DNA from: Thermus caldilimi
Lineage (GTDB): Bacteria; Deinococcota; Deinococci; Deinococcales; Thermaceae
Reading direction: 5' to 3'
Assembly: GCF_004684245.1 (NCBI RefSeq)
Contig: NZ_CP038452.1
Location: forward strand, 682,001-746,000
Length of the DNA stretch: 64,000 nucleotides
Shown here: positions 49,569-58,892 of the stretch, piece by piece
Layout of the letters: every line of letters starts with the position of its first letter
How positions within the stretch are numbered: the stretch's first letter is position 1
The notes under the pieces: generated by a model
Told to the model about the DNA's origin: nothing
The model's database searches: none
Seen by the model: only the letters and a program-made list of their open reading frames with translations
Position numbers and translations under genes: made by a program

Positions 49569-49799
49569 CTATGCCGTGCGCTTCTGCAATAGATAGACCA
49601 CCCCGTAGCCGATGGCCGCCAGGATCAGCAAGGGGATAGCGAACCGCAGAAGCTCCCAGATGAGGCCGGAAAGGGCCAGAAGTACCCGGCCCAAAAAGGT
49701 GAAAACCCATCCCCCCACCCAGAGGGCCAAAAGCACTCCCACCACCACCAATAGGCCCAAAACCACCCATTCCAGGAGGTCGCGCAGGTTCCGTTCCAT
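49569..49799 (-). CDS. Small two-helix membrane protein
   Basis: 76 residues from the ATG at 49799. After MERNLRDLLEW come two long hydrophobic segments (about 12-36 and 43-69) and a basic end LLQKRTA. I do not recognise the family. The frame is open 138 bp further up, but that part is antisense to recO and is Arg/Ser-rich, a GC artefact. TATGCT (49806-49811, - strand) ends 6 nt before the ATG, supporting a leaderless start, and the terminator-like hairpin downstream supports a real gene. Confidence 0.6.
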   Translation of the reverse strand: MERNLRDLLEWVVLGLLVVVGVLLALWVGGWVFTFLGRVLLALSGLIWELLRFAIPLLILAAIGYGVVYLLQKRTA

Positions 49800-49805
49800 A
49801 CTCTC

Positions 49806-49815
49806 AGCATACACT
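49806..49815. promoter_or_regulatory. Shared, overlapping -10 boxes for recO and the small membrane protein
   Basis: In AGCATACACT the - strand reads TATGCT (49806-49811) and the + strand TACACT (49810-49815), sharing two bases. Each box is 6 nt from its start codon. The two polymerases cannot bind at once. Confidence 0.6.
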
Positions 49816-49821
49816 GGAAGG

Positions 49822-50514
49822 GTGGAGCGGTACCGCCTGGAGGAAGGCATCGTGGTGGGCCGGAAGGCCCTGCTCCAAGGGGACCTCCTTTTACGGTTCC
49901 TCACCCCCAAGGGAAGCCTGGAAGCCGTGGCCCGCAAGGGGGTGCGCCCCTCGGGGCGCTCGGGCAGGCTCTCCCTGTTCCACCACGTGCGCTTCCAACT
50001 TTACACCAAGGGGGAGGGCCTTCCCACCCTTACCCAGGCGGAGCTCCTCGGGAGGCTACACGGCCTGGAGGAACCCAGGCGCTTCCTTCTGGCCTCTTTT
50101 CTGGCGGAGCTCTCCTACCGCTTGGCCTCCCCGGAGGCCGCCCCCAGGATCTACCCGGTCTTCATCTCTGGCCTCCGGGGCATCGCCAAGCACGAGAGGC
50201 CCCTTCTGCCCCTGGTATGGGCGGGATGGCGGGTGGTGAAGGCGGGAGGCTTAAGCCCAAACCTTCTGGGGCCTGGCCTATACCTGAAGGCAGGCCGCCT
50301 CGTTCACGGGTCCGGCCAGCATGGGGAGGAGGGCACCTACCTGGGGGAAAAGGGCGTGGAGGCCCTCCGGGCCATCCTCCATCTCCCGGGTAGTGAGGCC
50401 CTTCCCTACCTGGAAGACGCTCCCCTGGAAAGGCTATTCCTCGCCCTGAAACACCATGCGGAAGAGGCCCTAGGCCCCCTTAAGGCCACACCTGCGCTCA
50501 CCGCAAAGCTATAG
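49822..50514 (+). CDS. recO: DNA repair protein RecO
   Basis: 230 residues from the GTG at 49822. The N-terminal OB fold reads ERYRLEEGIVVGRKALLQGDLLLRFLTPKG...AVARKGVRPSGRSG, followed by the helical domain. Longer in-frame starts exist, but the OB fold begins here and TACACT ends 6 nt upstream. RecO loads RecA with RecR on SSB-coated DNA. The usual C-terminal zinc Cys cluster is absent in this short version. The end overlaps convergent greA by 6 bp. Confidence 0.88.
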   Translation: MERYRLEEGIVVGRKALLQGDLLLRFLTPKGSLEAVARKGVRPSGRSGRLSLFHHVRFQLYTKGEGLPTLTQAELLGRLHGLEEPRRFLLASFLAELSYRLASPEAAPRIYPVFISGLRGIAKHERPLLPLVWAGWRVVKAGGLSPNLLGPGLYLKAGRLVHGSGQHGEEGTYLGEKGVEALRAILHLPGSEALPYLEDAPLERLFLALKHHAEEALGPLKATPALTAKL

Positions 50515-50979
50515 GGGCTTGATCTCCAGGATGGTGTAGACCTGGGCTCCCTTCTTGCCCCTTATCTCCACCACGTCCCCCACCTTCTTACCCAAAAGCG
50601 CTTGGCCAAGGGGAGACTCGTCCGAGATCTTGCCGCTGAAGATATCCGCCTCGTGGCTACCCACGATGGCCAGGGAAAGCCGCTCCCCGGATTCGGTTTC
50701 CAGCTCCACCTGGCAGCCCAAGGCCACCTGGTCGTAGGAGCCATTCCCCTCCACCACCACCGCCCGGGCCAAGAGGTCCTCCAACTGGGCGATGCGGGCC
50801 TCATTCTGCCACATGGCCCGGCGCGCCTCGTCGTAACCGGCGTTCTCCCTTAAATCCCCTTCCTCCAGGGCCTGTTCAAAGTCAGCGGAAATCTCCTGCC
50901 GCTTGGTGGTCTTCAGGTGATGCAGCTCCTCCTGAAGGCGCCTAAAGCCTTCTGGGGTGAGGTAAACCGGCTTCTTCAT
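50509..50979 (-). CDS. greA: Transcription elongation factor GreA
   Basis: 156 residues. The N-terminal coiled coil has the catalytic acidic tip in EEGDLRENAGYDEARR (the DxxE pair that activates RNA cleavage), and the C-terminal FKBP-like domain has ISDESPLGQALLGKKVGDVV. The tip sequence separates it from the inhibitory paralogue Gfh1 with its cluster of four Asp. It rescues backtracked RNA polymerase. GGAGGGAAGG precedes the ATG. It lies behind the terminator that follows pabC. Confidence 0.95.
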   Translation of the reverse strand: MKKPVYLTPEGFRRLQEELHHLKTTKRQEISADFEQALEEGDLRENAGYDEARRAMWQNEARIAQLEDLLARAVVVEGNGSYDQVALGCQVELETESGERLSLAIVGSHEADIFSGKISDESPLGQALLGKKVGDVVEIRGKKGAQVYTILEIKPL

Positions 50980-50994
50980 TCCTTCCCTCCGTGC

Positions 50995-51026
50995 AAAAAG
51001 GGCACCAGCCCATGGCCATGGGCTGG
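50995..51026 (-). terminator. Terminator after pabC with a perfect 22-bp palindrome
   Basis: CCAGCCCATGG joined to CCATGGGCTGG (51005-51026) is a perfect palindrome followed on the - strand by TGCCCTTTTTG. It lies between pabC and greA. A TATACT box (51039-51044) in the last codons of pabC is a possible greA promoter, which would put this hairpin in greA's own leader. Confidence 0.75.
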
Positions 51027-51034
51027 AGGTACCG

Positions 51035-51853
51035 CTATTCAGTATAGCAGGCGGGAAGGAAGCGCTCCACCAGGGGAAGGAGCTCCTTGGGGGCCGGCCC
51101 CACGGGCAAAAGCCCTACCCCGCTTCCCGCCAGGAGCAACACCCCCTTCGCTTCCTCCCGCTCCCCTCCCCGGCGGCGCAGGGCCTGGTGGGGAGGAAGA
51201 GGAGGGAGCGTGGCCAGGGGAAGCTCCCAGGGGTAAAGCCGGGCCCACTCCACCCGAAGGCCCATCTCCCGGGCTACCTGGGCCACCTTTTCCCGGGTGA
51301 TGCCCTCGAGGCCCCCCTCCAGCAGAACGAGCGCTCCCTCCCGGTAAAGAAGGGGGCTGGTGCGGCTTCCATCCACCACGTACCCCTCGCTGTCCTGCAA
51401 AAGCCCTTCAAAGACTCCCTGCCCTTCCGCTTCCTTTTGGGCCAGGCGGTAGGGCAGGTAGTTTCCGGTCTTGAAGCGGCAAAGGTCCGGATGCACCCGG
51501 TAAGGGGTGAGGAGAACCCGAACCCCCTCCTCGTAAGCGGCCAGGGGCGGTGGGGAGTAGGGACGGGCCTCGGAAAGCCACACCCCCTCCCCCACGGTGA
51601 AGCGGAGGCGGAAGCAGGGAAGGTGGGCGAACCCCTTGGCCAGGGCCTCGAGGTCCTTCAAAAACACTCCATCCCCTGGGTAGGGAAGCCCCAAGGCCAA
51701 GGCATGCCGGCGCAGGCGAAAAAGATGCTCCTCCAGCCAAAGGGGTCGGCCCTTTTCCACCCGCAAGGTGGTGAAGACGCTCATCCCGTGGTACAAAAAA
51801 CCCTCGGGCAAGGGTTCGTGGAAGGGCTCCCCCTTCAGGAGCACCTGCCTCAT
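51035..51853 (-). CDS. pabC: Class IV aminotransferase, probable aminodeoxychorismate lyase
   Basis: 272 residues from the ATG at 51853, overlapping the pabBA stop (ATGA). Fold-type IV PLP enzyme: LPEGFLYHGMSVFTTLRVEKG at the start, the PLP Lys in CRFKTGNYLPYRLAQ, and DGSRTSPLLYREG and LLAGSGVGLLPVG. Being coupled to pabBA, it most likely releases pyruvate from aminodeoxychorismate to give p-aminobenzoate for folate. A branched-chain or D-amino acid aminotransferase is the alternative from sequence alone. A Pro/Arg-rich stretch (about 215-240) is unusual for the family. Confidence 0.85.
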   Translation of the reverse strand: MRQVLLKGEPFHEPLPEGFLYHGMSVFTTLRVEKGRPLWLEEHLFRLRRHALALGLPYPGDGVFLKDLEALAKGFAHLPCFRLRFTVGEGVWLSEARPYSPPPLAAYEEGVRVLLTPYRVHPDLCRFKTGNYLPYRLAQKEAEGQGVFEGLLQDSEGYVVDGSRTSPLLYREGALVLLEGGLEGITREKVAQVAREMGLRVEWARLYPWELPLATLPPLPPHQALRRRGGEREEAKGVLLLAGSGVGLLPVGPAPKELLPLVERFLPACYTE

Positions 51854-53700
51854 GCTTCCTCCAAAAACCGGGCCAGAAGCTCCATCCCCCATGGAGAAAG
51901 GATACTCTCCGGATGAAACTGCACGCCGTAGGCCCGCCTGCCATCCCAGATGGCCATGGGCACCCCATCTTCCGTCCAGGCCAGGAGGCGCACCCCTCTG
52001 GGAAGGTTCCTTATGGCCAAGGAGTGGTAGCGGGCGAAGGGAAGGGGGTTGGGCAGACCCTGAAAGAGGCCTTCTCCCCGGTGGTGGATGGCATGGGCCT
52101 CCCCGTGCACGGGGGCTTCCCGGTAAAGCTCGGCCCCCAGGGCCACCCCCAGAGCCTGGTGGCCCAGGCAGACCCCGAGGAAGGGAACGCCCTCATCCAG
52201 AGCCCTTCGGGTCCACTCCAACACCCTTCCCGCCGTAAAGGGGTCCTTGGGACCTGGCCCTACCACCAGGTGGCTGAACCCCCGGAGGCTCGGAGGTTCC
52301 TCCTGGTCCACCACGGCCACCTCCGCCCCCAGGGCCTGTAGGTAGTCCACCAGGTTGTAGCTGAAGGAATCGCGGTTTTCCAGGAAAAGCACCCGGGCCC
52401 TCACTCTCCTTGGAGGAGGGGGCGGGGCCCAGGAAGCCATGGGCTTGGGAGGCAGGGGCTTGACCCCAGGCCGGCCCCGGTTCAGGGCCAGAAGGAGGCT
52501 TTCCGCCTTATAGAGGGTTTCCTGGTACTCCGCTTCCGCTTCCGAGGCGATGACGATGCCCGCTCCCGCAGAGAAATACACCTCCTCCCCCACCCTCTGG
52601 AAGGAGCGGATGAGGATGTTGAAATCCACCCCCCGGCCCGACACGTACCCCAGGCTTCCCGTGTAAGCCCCCCTTGGCACAGGCTCCAGCTCCCGTATGG
52701 TCTCCATCACCGTTCCCTTGGGAGCCCCGGTGATGGTACCTCCCGGGAATAGGCTGGCGAAAACCTGTCCCAGGGAGGCCCGGGTGTAGCCTTCCACCTG
52801 GGAAACCAAGTGCATCACGTGGGCGTAGCGCTCCACGGTGAAAAGCTCCTGCACCCGCACCGTGCCCGGCAGGGCCACCCTGGCCAGGTCGTTGCGGAGA
52901 AGATCCACCAGCATGGCGTGCTCGGCCCGCTCCTTGGGCGAGGCAAGGAGGTCCTTTTCCAAAGCCAGGTCCTCCGCCTCCGTTTTTCCTCGGGGCCGGG
53001 TCCCCGCGATGGGCCGGGCCAGGACCCGGCTACCCACCTTTTTAAAAAGCCTCTCCGGGCTACCCGAGACCACCGCCCAACCTTCTCTCTCCACAAGCCC
53101 CATAAAGGGGGAGGGGTTTAAGGCGCGGAGGCGGGCATAAAGGAGGAGGGGATCCACACCCCCCAGGAGCCGGAAGCGGTGGGAAAGGTTCACCTGGTAA
53201 ACCACCCCGGCCCGGATCCTCTCCTGGACCGAAAACACCCCCTCGAGGAAAGCCTCCCTGGGAAAGTCGGACGCCAAGGGGTGGTGGGGCAAGGGAGGGG
53301 GATTGTAAGGAAGGGGCCTCAAGGGGAAGGAAGGGGTTTCCACCAATCGCCCCTCCAGGAGGGCGAATCCCTCGGGGTAGTAGAAAAAAGCGGCCTCGGG
53401 AAGGCCAGGAAGGGGCTTGTGGGTGGAGAGGCCCAGGTGCTGGGCAAACTCGTAGGCGAAGAACCCTATCCAGGCAGGGAAATACCCCCTCCCCAGGCCC
53501 TTTCCTAGGTAGGTAAAGATATCCAGGGCCTCCCCCACCTCCCTCCCGTCCAGGTAGAGCCGGCCCTCCCACACCTCGAGGCGGTGCGCTGGCCTTAAGC
53601 CCAAAAGGGAAAGCCGGGAAAAGGGGGCCCTTATCCCCAAGGATTCCAGCAGGGCTGGCCGTAGGCCCAGGCTCCTGGCGGCGTGGTAAAGGCCCAGCAC
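51850..53700 (-). CDS. pabB: Fused aminodeoxychorismate synthase PabB-PabA
   Basis: 616 residues. Residues 1-425 or so are the chorismate-using component (PIAGTRPRG, HAMLVDLLRNDLARV, GTITGAPK, GAGIVIASEAEAEYQE). A Pro-rich linker (about 426-440) leads into a glutamine amidotransferase with VVGPGPKDP, the nucleophile Cys in GVCLGHQALG, and VQFHPESILSP. Together they make aminodeoxychorismate from chorismate and glutamine, with no separate PabA. Coupled pabC supports the folate rather than the tryptophan assignment. The GTG start is 7 nt after TATACT (53708-53713, - strand): leaderless. Confidence 0.9.
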   Translation of the reverse strand: MLGLYHAARSLGLRPALLESLGIRAPFSRLSLLGLRPAHRLEVWEGRLYLDGREVGEALDIFTYLGKGLGRGYFPAWIGFFAYEFAQHLGLSTHKPLPGLPEAAFFYYPEGFALLEGRLVETPSFPLRPLPYNPPPLPHHPLASDFPREAFLEGVFSVQERIRAGVVYQVNLSHRFRLLGGVDPLLLYARLRALNPSPFMGLVEREGWAVVSGSPERLFKKVGSRVLARPIAGTRPRGKTEAEDLALEKDLLASPKERAEHAMLVDLLRNDLARVALPGTVRVQELFTVERYAHVMHLVSQVEGYTRASLGQVFASLFPGGTITGAPKGTVMETIRELEPVPRGAYTGSLGYVSGRGVDFNILIRSFQRVGEEVYFSAGAGIVIASEAEAEYQETLYKAESLLLALNRGRPGVKPLPPKPMASWAPPPPPRRVRARVLFLENRDSFSYNLVDYLQALGAEVAVVDQEEPPSLRGFSHLVVGPGPKDPFTAGRVLEWTRRALDEGVPFLGVCLGHQALGVALGAELYREAPVHGEAHAIHHRGEGLFQGLPNPLPFARYHSLAIRNLPRGVRLLAWTEDGVPMAIWDGRRAYGVQFHPESILSPWGMELLARFLEEA

Positions 53701-53773
53701 GGGGCCAAGTATACCGGGCTAAGGGATGGTCTCCCCAGGAAGGCCTACCTCAAGGCCGGGAGCAGGCTCCCCT

Positions 53774-56700
53774 TTAGTCCACGTTGAAATACCGCGCCTC
53801 CGGGTGATGGACCACGATGGCGCTGGTGGCGTGTTCGGGATCCAGCTGGAAGTTCTCCGTGAGGCGCACCCCAACCCTGCTGAAGCCCATGAGCCGGTCC
53901 AGCTTAGCCTGGTCCGCTAGGTCCGGGCAGGCGGGGTAACCAAAGGAGTAGCGGGCTCCCTGGTAGCCCTGCTGGAAGAGCTTGCGGATCTCCGTGGCGT
54001 CCTTCCCGGCGATGCCCCACATCTGGCGCATCCTCTTGTGCCAGTACTCCGCCAAGGCCTCGGTCATCTCCACGCTGAAGCCATGCACGAAAAGGTAATC
54101 CTGGTAGGCCCCAGCCTCAAAAAGGGCCTTGGCCTTCCTGGAAGGCTCCTCCCCCATGGTTACGAGCTGCACCCCCAGGACATCCCTGGCCCCAGCTTCA
54201 TAGGCGGGAAGCCACTTTTCTTCATCCGCCAAAGGAGGGGCGAAGCGGGGACGGAAGTAGTCCACCAGGCTGAGGCCCCCGCCCTTCTGCCGGGGGAAGG
54301 CAAAGCGTTCCAAAACCTCCCCGGTCTCGGGGGAGAACACCAGAAGCTCCTCCCCTTCCCGGGCCACGGGAAAGAAGCCGTAGAGGACCTTGGGCCTGAG
54401 CCACCCCTCCTCCATGGCCTCCCTAAGAAGCCTCCGGAAAACCGGCTCCGCTTCCCGCTCCACCAAAGCCTGCCACTCTTCTTGGGTGAGGCCCCTGCGG
54501 CTATACCCCCACTGGCCGCGGAAAAGGGCGAGCTTGTTCACGTAATGGGCCAGGGTGGCCAGGTCCAAGTTCTCCTCCACCCGCACCCCGAAAAAAGGAG
54601 GGCGGGGAACGAAGGGCGCCTCCCCCACGGGCTTGGCCTTGGGCGCCACCCTGGGGGCTTCCGCCTTGGGTTTAGGGGCTTTTTGGTGGACCGAGGGGGC
54701 CTTCCCGCTGGTGAGGGCTTCCATGAGCCTAAGGCCTTCGAAGGCATCCTCCGCGTAGTGGACGTTGGGGTAGATGGCCTTAAGCTCGTCCACATAGGAA
54801 CGGGTGAGGGCCGCTCCCCCCAGGATCACCGGCAGGGTATACCCCCTATCCCGCATGTACTCCAGGTTCTCCTTCATGACCACGGTGCTCTTGACCAGGA
54901 GGCCGGACATGCCCACCGCATGGGGCTGGTGCTCCTCCACCGCCTTCAGGATCGCCTCGATGGGCACCTTGATGCCCAGGTTGATCACCTGGTAGCCGTT
55001 GTTGCTGAGGATGATGTCCACCAGGTTCTTGCCGATATCGTGCACGTCCCCCTTCACCGTGGCCAGGACCATCTTGCCCCGACCCTCGCCCCGCCGTTCC
55101 ATGTGGGGCTCGAGGTGGGCCACCGCCCGCTTCATCACCTCGGCAGCCTGGAGGACAAAGGGAAGCTGCATCTTTCCTGCCCCGAAAAGCTCCCCCACCT
55201 CCTTCATGCCCGAAAGAAGAGAGCCGTTGATGAGGTCCAGGGGTTTATGGCCTTCCCGCAAGGCCTCGTCCAGATCCGCCTCGAGGCCCCTTTTCCTTCC
55301 CTCCACCACCCGGCGCTTCAACCTCTCCAGAAGGGGCAGGGCCTGGAAGGCATCCTCCTTAAGGACAGCGTCTTCCCGGTGGGTTTCAAAGTAGCCCATA
55401 AAGGCCAAAAGGGGGTCAAATCCCTCCCGCCTCCGGTCGTAGATGAGGTCCAGGGCCAGGGCATAGGCCTCCTCGGGAATCTGGTTTATGGGGAGGATCT
55501 TGCCCGCATCCACGATGGCGGCGGTGAGACCCTTTTTGCGGGCCTCGTCCAGGAAGACCGAGTTGAGAACCCGCCTGGCCCGGGGCTTCAGGCCAAAGGA
55601 CACGTTGGACACCCCCAGGATGAACCCCACCCCGGGAAGCCTCTTTCTTAGCTCCTCCATGGCCCAAAGGGTTTCCCTGGCCAAAGGGCGGCTTTCCTCG
55701 TCCCCTTGGGTGATGGGGAAGGTGAGGAGATCAAAGAGGAGGTCCTCCGGGCGGAAGCCGTGGTGAAGGGTGAGGCGCTCGTACATGCGCAAGGCCACCC
55801 GCACCTTCTCCTCCTGGGTTTTGGCCATGCCCTTTTCGTCGATGGTGAGGACTACCAGAGCCGCCCCGTGGGCCTTGGCCAGGGAGGCCACCCGGTCAAA
55901 CTTCTCCAGGCCCTCCTCCAGGTTGGCGGAGTTCAGGAGAACCCGTCCGGGAAGGTGCTTGAGGGCCAATTCCATGGCCTCGGGGCTGGTGGAGTCCACC
56001 ATGAAGGGCACGGTGACCGCGGTGGCCAAGTGAGGAAGGAGCCAGGCAAGGTCCTGAAGCTCATCCCTTCCCGTCCAGGCCACGGAAAGGTCCAGGGCGT
56101 GGGCTCCCTCCTCCACTTGTTCCCGGGCCAGGGCCAGGATGCCCTCGAGGTCCCGGGCAAAGAGCATCTCGCGAAACCGTTTGCTCCCCGTGGCGTTCAA
56201 GCGCTCCCCCACCAGGAAAACGCTTGCCTCCTGGCGTAGAGGAACCGCCTGGTAGAGGGAGGCCACCTGGGGGGGGAAGGTTTCCTTCCGCTTGGGAGCG
56301 GGTTTTCCCTTCACCACCTCCGCCACCTTGCGGATGTGCTCCGGCCCCGTGCCGCAACACCCCCCCACGGCGTTCACCCCGTACTCGGTCACGAACTTGA
56401 GGTGCCATTGGGCCAGCTCCTCCGGGGTGAGGTCGTAGACCACCTTCCCCCCCTCGTTCCGGGGCAGGCCGGCGTTGGGCAGGCAGCTCACGAAGCGGGT
56501 GGCGTTCTCGGCGAAATAGCGGATCTTGGCGTCCATGAGGTCGGGGCCCGTGGCGCAGTTCATGCCCACCACGTCAATGGGTAGGCTCTCCAAGGCCGCC
56601 AGGGCCGCCTGCTCGTCGGTGCCCACCAGCATGGTGCCCGTGGCCTCCATGGTCACCTGCACCTGCAAGGGCACTTCCCTGCCCACCTCGGCCATGGCCT

Positions 56701-57322
56701 CCCGGGCCGCCAGGACCGCACAGCGCACCTGCAGGATGTCCTGGGCGGTTTCCAGAAGGATCAGGTCCACCCCGCCCCGAAGAAGCCCCCGCACCGCCTC
56801 CTTGTAGGCGGCAAACAACTCATCCCAGGAGATCTGGCCCAGGGAGATGAGCTTGGTGCCCGGTCCCAAGGCCCCCGCCACAAAAGCCCCGTAGGGCTCG
56901 GCCACCTCCTTGGCGACCCTGGCTCCCAGGTAGGCTAGCTCCTCCGCCTTCTCGCCCAAACCATACTCGGCCAGCACATGGCGCAGAGCACCGAAGGTAT
57001 TGGTCTCGATCACCTCCGCCCCGGCCTCGAGGTAAGCCCGGTGAATCTCCTGGATGACCTCGGGTCGGGTTAGGTTCAGCACCTCCGGGCAGCCGTAATA
57101 GGCCTCTCCCCCGTAGTCCTCCGGGGTAAGGTGGCGCTTTTGCAGCTCGGTACCCATGGCCCCGTCAAAGACGAGGGGTCTCTGCAAGAGGGCCTTAAGG
57201 TAAGGGAACTTCTCTGCCCGGGCCTCCTTGTTGTAACCCAGCCGCACCAAGGGGGCATCCCCAAACCCCGCCCCTCCGAGGTGGTGGCGGCAACCAGGGC
57301 TACAGGTGTGGACCTCCACCAT
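53774..57322 (-). CDS. metH: Cobalamin-dependent methionine synthase
   Basis: 1182 residues with all four modules: homocysteine domain (zinc ligands Cys256, Cys322, Cys323), methyl-THF domain (ERLNATGSKRFREML), B12 domain (GDVHDIGKN, the DxHxxG motif), and C-terminal reactivation domain with RYSFGYPACPDL. It methylates homocysteine using methyl-THF. The N-terminal 45 residues precede the usual start and contain Cys7, Cys11, His13 and His14. TACACT (57331-57336, - strand) ends 8 nt before the ATG. It is divergent from pncB. I see no cobalamin or SAM riboswitch in the 42-bp gap. Confidence 0.96.
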   Translation of the reverse strand: MVEVHTCSPGCRHHLGGAGFGDAPLVRLGYNKEARAEKFPYLKALLQRPLVFDGAMGTELQKRHLTPEDYGGEAYYGCPEVLNLTRPEVIQEIHRAYLEAGAEVIETNTFGALRHVLAEYGLGEKAEELAYLGARVAKEVAEPYGAFVAGALGPGTKLISLGQISWDELFAAYKEAVRGLLRGGVDLILLETAQDILQVRCAVLAAREAMAEVGREVPLQVQVTMEATGTMLVGTDEQAALAALESLPIDVVGMNCATGPDLMDAKIRYFAENATRFVSCLPNAGLPRNEGGKVVYDLTPEELAQWHLKFVTEYGVNAVGGCCGTGPEHIRKVAEVVKGKPAPKRKETFPPQVASLYQAVPLRQEASVFLVGERLNATGSKRFREMLFARDLEGILALAREQVEEGAHALDLSVAWTGRDELQDLAWLLPHLATAVTVPFMVDSTSPEAMELALKHLPGRVLLNSANLEEGLEKFDRVASLAKAHGAALVVLTIDEKGMAKTQEEKVRVALRMYERLTLHHGFRPEDLLFDLLTFPITQGDEESRPLARETLWAMEELRKRLPGVGFILGVSNVSFGLKPRARRVLNSVFLDEARKKGLTAAIVDAGKILPINQIPEEAYALALDLIYDRRREGFDPLLAFMGYFETHREDAVLKEDAFQALPLLERLKRRVVEGRKRGLEADLDEALREGHKPLDLINGSLLSGMKEVGELFGAGKMQLPFVLQAAEVMKRAVAHLEPHMERRGEGRGKMVLATVKGDVHDIGKNLVDIILSNNGYQVINLGIKVPIEAILKAVEEHQPHAVGMSGLLVKSTVVMKENLEYMRDRGYTLPVILGGAALTRSYVDELKAIYPNVHYAEDAFEGLRLMEALTSGKAPSVHQKAPKPKAEAPRVAPKAKPVGEAPFVPRPPFFGVRVEENLDLATLAHYVNKLALFRGQWGYSRRGLTQEEWQALVEREAEPVFRRLLREAMEEGWLRPKVLYGFFPVAREGEELLVFSPETGEVLERFAFPRQKGGGLSLVDYFRPRFAPPLADEEKWLPAYEAGARDVLGVQLVTMGEEPSRKAKALFEAGAYQDYLFVHGFSVEMTEALAEYWHKRMRQMWGIAGKDATEIRKLFQQGYQGARYSFGYPACPDLADQAKLDRLMGFSRVGVRLTENFQLDPEHATSAIVVHHPEARYFNVD

Positions 57323-57352
57323 ATCCCGCTAGTGTAGCGAAAAAAGGCGGGC

Positions 57353-57358
57353 TATGCT
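57353..57358 (+). promoter_or_regulatory. pncB -10 box
   Basis: TATGCT ends 6 nt before the pncB ATG (57365). The metH TACACT box lies 16 bp away on the other strand, so the 42-bp gap holds two leaderless promoters. Confidence 0.5.
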
Positions 57359-57364
57359 AGGCCC

Positions 57365-58888
57365 ATGGACCCCTTCGGCATCCTCTACACGGACCTTTAC
57401 CAGCTCACCATGGGCCAGGTTTACTTTAGACTTGGCCTTCACGAGAAGGAGGCCCTCTTTGAAGCCTTTTATCGTAAGAACCCCGACTACGGAGCCCACC
57501 AGGCGGGTTACACCATCTTCGCCGGGCTAGATCCCCTCCTGACCTGGATGGAGGAAGCCCGCTTCGGCGAGGAGGAGCTCGCCGCCCTGAGCGCCTTGAA
57601 AGGCCGGAGCGGGAAACCCCTTTTCGCCGAAGACTACCTGCGCTACCTAAAGGGGATAGGGGGCTTCCAGGGCCTGACCCTTAGGGCCCTTCCCGAGGGC
57701 CGAGTAGCCCACCCCCAGGTGCCCCTCATCAGCGTGGAAGGCCCCCTGCTACAGGCCCAGCTCCTGGAAACCGCCCTCTTAAACCGCATCAACTACGAAA
57801 CCCTCATCGCCACCAAGGCGAGCCGGGTGCGGGAAGCCGCGGGGGAAGCCCTGGTGCTGGAATTCGGGCTCCGCCGCGCCCCCGCCAAAGGAGGGGAGGC
57901 CGCCACCCGGGCGAGCCTCATCGGAGGGGCCAACCGGTCCAGCGCCGTGAGCCTTTCCCACCTCCTTGGGCTCCCCTCCTCGGGTACCCATGCCCACAGC
58001 ATGGTCCAGGCCTTCTTGGCCCTGGGCCACTCCGAGGAGGAAGCCTTCCAGGCCTTTGCCGAGGTCTTCCCCGACGACACCATCCTCCTTTTGGACACCG
58101 TGGACACCTTGGACTCGGGTCTTCCCAACGCCATCCGGGTCTTTGAGCGGTTGCGGCGCAAGGGGCACAAACCGGTGGGGGTGCGCATAGACTCCGGGGA
58201 CCTCGCTTACCTGGCCATACAGGTGGCCCAGGAGCTGGACAAGGCGGGCTTCCCCGACACCCTCATCGTCCTTTCGGGGGACCTGGACGAGCTGGTCATC
58301 TGGCAAATCAAAAGCCAGATTCAGGAGGAGGCCCCCCGCTACGGGGTGGACCCGGACCGCCTCCTCAAGCGCCTGGTCTATGGGGTGGGAACCCGGATGG
58401 TGGTTTCCTGGGGTTATCCGGCCCTGGGAGGAGTCTACAAGCTGGTGGCCATCCGGGAAAACGGCACCTGGGCCCCGGCCATAAAGATCTCCGATTCCCT
58501 GGAAAAGGTGCTGAACCCCGGGCACAAGAAGGTCTACCGGGTATACGACCGCCGGGGCCTGGCCACCGCTGACCTTTTGACGGCCCACGATGAGGAGGTG
58601 CGGGAGGATCAGGCCCTGTGCCTGCGCCACCCCACGGACCCCACCAAGCGCCGCACCCTCCGCCCAGGGGAGTTCACCCTCGAGCCCCTATTGGAGGAGG
58701 CCTACCGGGGCAGGCGCCTCTTCCCGCCGCTACCCCTGGAGACACTACAGGAAAGGCGGCGAAGGGATGTGGAACGCCTGGACCCCGGGGTACGCCGCCT
58801 GGTAAATCCCCACATCTACCATGTCTCCCTCAGCGAAAGGCTCTTCGCCCTGAAGGAGGAGCTGGTGGCCCGCCTGGGCCAGGGGTAG
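57365..58888 (+). CDS. pncB: Nicotinate phosphoribosyltransferase
   Basis: 507 residues. It opens [17 protein letters not shown]; the phospho-His site lies in [12 protein letters not shown], and [13 protein letters not shown] and VYGVGTRMV follow. It makes nicotinate mononucleotide from nicotinate and PRPP in NAD salvage. It belongs to the long (about 500-residue) NAPRT subgroup. The ATG is 6 nt after a TATGCT box. Its end is 4 bp from convergent clpX. Confidence 0.96.
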   Translation: MDPFGILYTDLYQLTMGQVYFRLGLHEKEALFEAFYRKNPDYGAHQAGYTIFAGLDPLLTWMEEARFGEEELAALSALKGRSGKPLFAEDYLRYLKGIGGFQGLTLRALPEGRVAHPQVPLISVEGPLLQAQLLETALLNRINYETLIATKASRVREAAGEALVLEFGLRRAPAKGGEAATRASLIGGANRSSAVSLSHLLGLPSSGTHAHSMVQAFLALGHSEEEAFQAFAEVFPDDTILLLDTVDTLDSGLPNAIRVFERLRRKGHKPVGVRIDSGDLAYLAIQVAQELDKAGFPDTLIVLSGDLDELVIWQIKSQIQEEAPRYGVDPDRLLKRLVYGVGTRMVVSWGYPALGGVYKLVAIRENGTWAPAIKISDSLEKVLNPGHKKVYRVYDRRGLATADLLTAHDEEVREDQALCLRHPTDPTKRRTLRPGEFTLEPLLEEAYRGRRLFPPLPLETLQERRRRDVERLDPGVRRLVNPHIYHVSLSERLFALKEELVARLGQG

Positions 58889-58892
58889 CTCC

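Noticed and set aside
51100..51230. Double frameshift inside pabC
   Set aside because: The Pro/Arg-rich stretch looks odd, but the frame before and after it is the same and ends in the conserved LLAGSGVGLLPVG, so a plain in-frame insertion is enough.
54038..55651. A 537-codon open frame antisense to metH
   Set aside because: Its product is His/Gly/Leu-rich with no recognisable domain, and it lies opposite conserved MetH domains. GC-rich third positions leave antisense frames without stops; several similar shadows occur opposite ppc, gap/pgk and E1 alpha.
57323..57364. Cobalamin or SAM riboswitch for metH
   Set aside because: Only 42 bp separate metH and pncB, and both starts have adjacent -10 boxes; there is no room for an aptamer.
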